Position numbers and translations under genes: made by a program. From positions 310,001-374,000 of the forward strand of contig JAFBJZ010000228.1 in the NCBI GenBank assembly GCA_016785225.1: a stretch of 64,000 bases of DNA. The letters are read 5' to 3'. Origin of the DNA: Psettodes erumei (lineage: Eukaryota; Chordata; Actinopteri; Pleuronectiformes; Psettodidae). Below are positions 61,301-64,000 of this stretch, one piece after another (positions within the stretch are counted from its first letter, which is position 1; each line of letters starts with the position of its first letter). The notes under the pieces are model-generated. The model was not told the origin of the DNA. It saw nothing but the letters and a program-made list of their open reading frames with translations, and made no database searches.

Positions 61301-61430
61301 GTATGAACTTCCTCAGTACGGCAGCCGCAGGAAGCTGATCTCGCCCTCCGGCCTCTACGACGAATACGGGGAAGTTGTCGTCGATGATGACGGCAGCTAC
61401 TACTACAGCCCACAGGAGTCTGACGTAGAG
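61301..61430 (+). CDS. pcdh15: pcdh15 exon: YELPQYGSRR segment
   Basis: This 130-nt exon runs phase 2 to 0. It encodes YELPQYGSRRKLISPSGLYD, then EYGEVVVDDDGSYYYSPQES, then DVE. It can follow 57951 (HG|YELPQYG) or, in frame, 44209 directly (NAM|YELPQYG). The mammalian MHKYEMPQYGSRR shows that this segment belongs to the CD2/CD3-type tails (from memory). Acceptor CTCTGTGTGCAG, donor GAG|GTAAAC. The intron that follows is only 230 nt. Confidence 0.93.
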
Positions 61431-61660
61431 GTAAACACAGAAAATGAAACACAACACAAACTTAACACACACCAGTACCAGCATCCTCAATGTGAAAGAC
61501 GACGATGGTATTTGAGGATTTTGCATAATGTTCTAATAGAGACAAAGCACATAACAAATAAGGATAGCACTTGCTCCAAATAAAACTGGTGGCATTAATA
61601 GTGATGCTTTTTTGTCCCTTTCATAAAAGTTCTTGTTTGGTTTTGGACTAATATCATCAG

Positions 61661-63319
61661 GTGAGGAGACAGATTAAAGGAGGCAGATTAGCCCCACACC
61701 AGCACCGACCTCCCCCTAATCCACCCCTGAGAAAGGCCTCAGGAGAACCCAGAAGTGACGGTGACAAAAAACAACCTTTGGAAGGTGCTGTGGCCCTAAA
61801 CGCAAAGCCGAAAGGCTTGAGTGCGGCCGCCAGGTTGAAAGCCATGATGAGAGTGAGCGCGCTGCTGCCCACCGTGAGCAAAACATCTGGACATCCTCCT
61901 ACCATCCACCCACCGTGGAACAAGGCCAGAATCGGACCAATGGGAATGGGGGATGGAGGTAGAGAAAGGCTGGAACACAGAAAGGAGGAAGGAGCGGGAA
62001 AAGGATTTGAGAGAGCGCAGGCAGGGAAGAGAGAGACTAAAGGAGAAGGGAGCAATGACTCAACAGCAAGAGTGAGAGGAGAAATGGAAACATGGGGGAG
62101 AAGCAACAGAGGTGGCGTGATCAGCAATGGGATGAGAAATGCTGTTGGAGGAGGAGAAGGCATCGGGCCAGAGCACAGGGGTGAGCTCCCTGGCTTGACG
62201 TCCTCTGGCAGGCCTTTCAGCCTGGACGGTGGCATGGTCATCGACGGGAGTTATTTCCAGACGTCCCTCGAAGCCAGCAAACCCCTGCCGGAGAAACAAA
62301 AGCTGAGTGAGGCCCTCAGTCTTATCTCCCTCACCAGAAGGCTCCGCAGAAACAGCTTGGATAGAGGAGAAGAGAACAGCAGGAAGATGTATGACTCCAT
62401 AGGAGATATGAGCGTTTCTGCTTCAGTGTCGGATAGAGCCACAGGAGAGGCGAGGAGGAGGAGGAGGAGGGAGTCACTAGAGGAGGATAGTTCCTCTGAG
62501 GGATGGTGGAAGAGAGGAGAAAGGTTTCATGACAGTGACTCTGAAGCAGGAAGTGGCAGCAAAGAGTCTCCATCAGAATTAAGCCTCTCGGAAGCAAGCA
62601 GCCCCACGTCGTCTGTCACAGCCGGCCACGACAAGACCGACTCTGATACGGAAACCGAGAGAAATGAGTCAGACTCGGGAGCAGAGAGGGAAGAGGGACC
62701 TCCTAACACAGACAGAGAGCTGGAGAGTGGGAGCCAAGATGAGGGAGAGCGGTCAGAGTCAGAGGAAGGGTCAGGGTTCGAGAGTGAGGATGAGGGGAAA
62801 GGGTGGAGCAGAAAACACTCAAAGGGCAGTGTTAGTAATAGTTCAGCAAGTAGTGTCAGCATTAGTAATAAAAGTAGAAGTGGAAGTGCCAATTTAAAGA
62901 GAGGAAGCCCAAACAGACAGCGAGCAAGGAGCAGTCAATCCACAAACAGCAGAGAGACGGCTGGAAACAACAGCAGCGACTCCAAAAGTTCAAGATACTC
63001 AGGTTCTACAGTTTCTGGTTCTCGGCCCAGAACAGCGAGACGTTCCTCTTCCTCACATGAAACAATAGAGGAAGAGAGTGAGGAGGAGAGTGAGGAAGAT
63101 GAGGAATCAGGGGAGGACGAGGAAGAGGGGGAAAGTGTCGGATCACAGACCTCGTCGAGTTGGCGAGCGTCCAACCGTGAGCAAAACAATGTGATCGACA
63201 CCTCAGACGATTTGTCACCCATCATCGAGGACGCTGAGGAGGAGGAGATCTGCAGCCATGGCAGGGAGGAGGACCAGGATGGAGAGGAGAGGGATTTGGA
63301 AAATGAGTCAACTGATTGA
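61661..63319 (+). CDS. pcdh15: pcdh15 CD3-type terminal coding exon
   Basis: This exon has 552 codons plus TGA (63317-63319) and is entered in phase 0 after ATCATCAG as VRRQIKGG. Near residues 78-95 it has PPTIHPPWNKARIGPMGM. The mammalian CD3 tail has PTYPTWKRARIFPMIF (from memory), which supports the CD3 label. It continues with Gly/Arg/Glu-rich sequence, LSEALSLISLTRRLRRNSLD, an Arg run (EARRRRRRES, from an AGG repeat) and a long Ser/Glu/Asp-rich half ending in blocks of EESEEESEEDEESGEDEEEG. This is low-complexity, probably disordered, with many potential CK2 sites. The end NESTD is not a class I PDZ ligand. The reading frame stays open-looking past the stop to 63448. Confidence 0.82.
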   Translation: MRRQIKGGRLAPHQHRPPPNPPLRKASGEPRSDGDKKQPLEGAVALNAKPKGLSAAARLKAMMRVSALLPTVSKTSGHPPTIHPPWNKARIGPMGMGDGGRERLEHRKEEGAGKGFERAQAGKRETKGEGSNDSTARVRGEMETWGRSNRGGVISNGMRNAVGGGEGIGPEHRGELPGLTSSGRPFSLDGGMVIDGSYFQTSLEASKPLPEKQKLSEALSLISLTRRLRRNSLDRGEENSRKMYDSIGDMSVSASVSDRATGEARRRRRRESLEEDSSSEGWWKRGERFHDSDSEAGSGSKESPSELSLSEASSPTSSVTAGHDKTDSDTETERNESDSGAEREEGPPNTDRELESGSQDEGERSESEEGSGFESEDEGKGWSRKHSKGSVSNSSASSVSISNKSRSGSANLKRGSPNRQRARSSQSTNSRETAGNNSSDSKSSRYSGSTVSGSRPRTARRSSSSHETIEEESEEESEEDEESGEDEEEGESVGSQTSSSWRASNREQNNVIDTSDDLSPIIEDAEEEEICSHGREEDQDGEERDLENESTD

Positions 63320-63448
63320 AATGCAGATGAGGCCCCAGTAACCCCCCCCCCTCCCAAAAGATTAAACTCACTGCCACTAAGTAAGACCTCGGTGAAAACG
63401 CCTGGATTGCGTGTGCGGTTGTCACCTGAGTGGGATTTATCGCTGTGA
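63320..63448 (+). other. pcdh15: in-frame coding-like extension after the CD3 stop
   Basis: After TGA the same frame continues for 42 sense codons to a second TGA (63446-63448). It reads NADEAPVTPPPPPKRLN then SLPLSKTSVKTPGL and RVRLSPEWDLSL. Composition is coding-like and basic/proline-rich. It includes a run of ten C. It may be 3' UTR by chance, a read-through segment, or the remains of a longer tail cut by a stop or sequencing error. Confidence 0.3.
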
Positions 63449-64000
63449 TCGCTCTTTTTCCTGTTTGCTGTGATTTACATTCACAGACGTTTAAATCCGC
63501 CCGCATGTCCTCTGCTGCCCTCGCACTCCATCTGCGTTATTAGCTTCTGTCTTAAATCCCCCTTTTTTCAATCAGCCCATCTCCTCCTGCTCTTCCTCAT
63601 CCGCCTCGTCTTCTTTTATAACGGCTCTGTTGCTCTTGACGTGGTCGACTGATTTCTTTTGTAGTTGTCTTCTCCTGAGCTGATTGGTCTCATCTTCCTT
63701 TTGTGAAAACTCCACCTCCAGCTGCTTATTCCTCTGCCGCCGTCGCAGCTCAGACTTTGTTATTCTCTGACCTCTCTTTGTTGCACCTAAAGAGTCACTC
63801 AAGCTTTTTTCATTAATCATTTCTTTTTCTTTGTCTGTCACTCGTCCTGTGGCAATCAAGTTCTTCTTGAACCTGTTATCTGTCAGGGGGAAAACGCTGC
63901 TTTCTCTGTAATGAAGAACATTTTCTTTCTTTCGTACTAGCAAGGTTAAATGGGAAATCTGTGAGGGTTATGTTGTGTAATATCAGGTCAGGTATTTTTC
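63449..64000 (+). other. pcdh15 3' flank / 3' UTR
   Basis: No AATAAA on the + strand is seen between the CD3 stop and the window end. An ATTAAA at 63361 lies only about 40 nt after the stop. The minus-strand candidate exon occupies 63572-63879. Confidence 0.5.
63572..63879 (-). CDS. candidate last coding exon of an unidentified convergent gene
   Basis: On the minus strand an acceptor-like TTTTCCCCCTGACAG is followed by an open frame of about 100 codons to TGA at 63572. The frame is highly charged: RFKKNLIATGRVTDKEKE, ITKSELRRRQRNKQLEVE, and an acidic end EADEEEQEEMG. The codons look protein-like and the sequence is not a simple repeat, unlike most minus-strand frames here. I do not recognise the protein. 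If real, its 3' end faces the pcdh15 3' end with only about 250 bp between stops. The opposite strand has no comparable frame. Confidence 0.4.

Noticed and set aside
61657..62241. 194-codon minus-strand frame opposite the CD3 exon
   Set aside because: Shadow of the purine-rich CD3 coding sequence; the + strand frame is the one with matching splice phase and known neighbours.

Overview
The window is vertebrate genomic DNA, most likely from a ray-finned (teleost) fish. It holds the 3' half of one split gene on the + strand, a protocadherin-15 (pcdh15) orthologue. The exon translations read continuously through cadherin repeats EC6 (partial) to EC11, the membrane-adjacent domain (MAD12), a transmembrane helix and alternative cytoplasmic tails. 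I recognise them by comparison with mammalian PCDH15 as I remember it. The fish assignment rests on introns far shorter than in mammals, abundant (CA)n microsatellites and teleost-type dispersed repeats. I cannot tell which teleost paralogue (pcdh15a or pcdh15b) this is.

Layout: 1-2095 is intron. Fifteen exons between 2096 and 42605 encode the ectodomain and membrane helix, and every splice phase is consistent. A 9-nt microexon (43514-43522) and a short exon (44099-44209) start the cytoplasmic part. A single large exon (48084-49698) encodes a proline-rich CD1-type tail ending in the PDZ-ligand-like STML. Further downstream, small exons (56505-56526, 57878-57951, 61301-61430) lead to a second terminal exon (61661-63319), whose acidic, serine-rich tail looks like CD3. 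All alternatives that accept splicing from 44209 do so in the same phase, so the tail is built from interchangeable modules. With CD1 the window encodes 1321 whole codons; with the 22-nt, 74-nt and 130-nt exons plus CD3 it encodes 1411.

PCDH15 is the lower component of the hair-cell tip link. The EC chain and MAD12 transmit tension to the transmembrane helix, and the alternative tails give different intracellular attachments.

The rest is intron and 3' UTR sequence with microsatellites, a probable tRNA-derived SINE, a fold-back transposon remnant, a degenerate tandem repeat family and another dispersed repeat. The least expected signals are two candidate unlisted small exons (47406-47411 and 57214-57252), a 42-codon coding-like extension in frame beyond the CD3 stop, and a possible last exon of an unidentified convergent gene on the - strand (63572-63879). 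No bacterial-type operons, CRISPR arrays or convincing independent RNA genes were seen.
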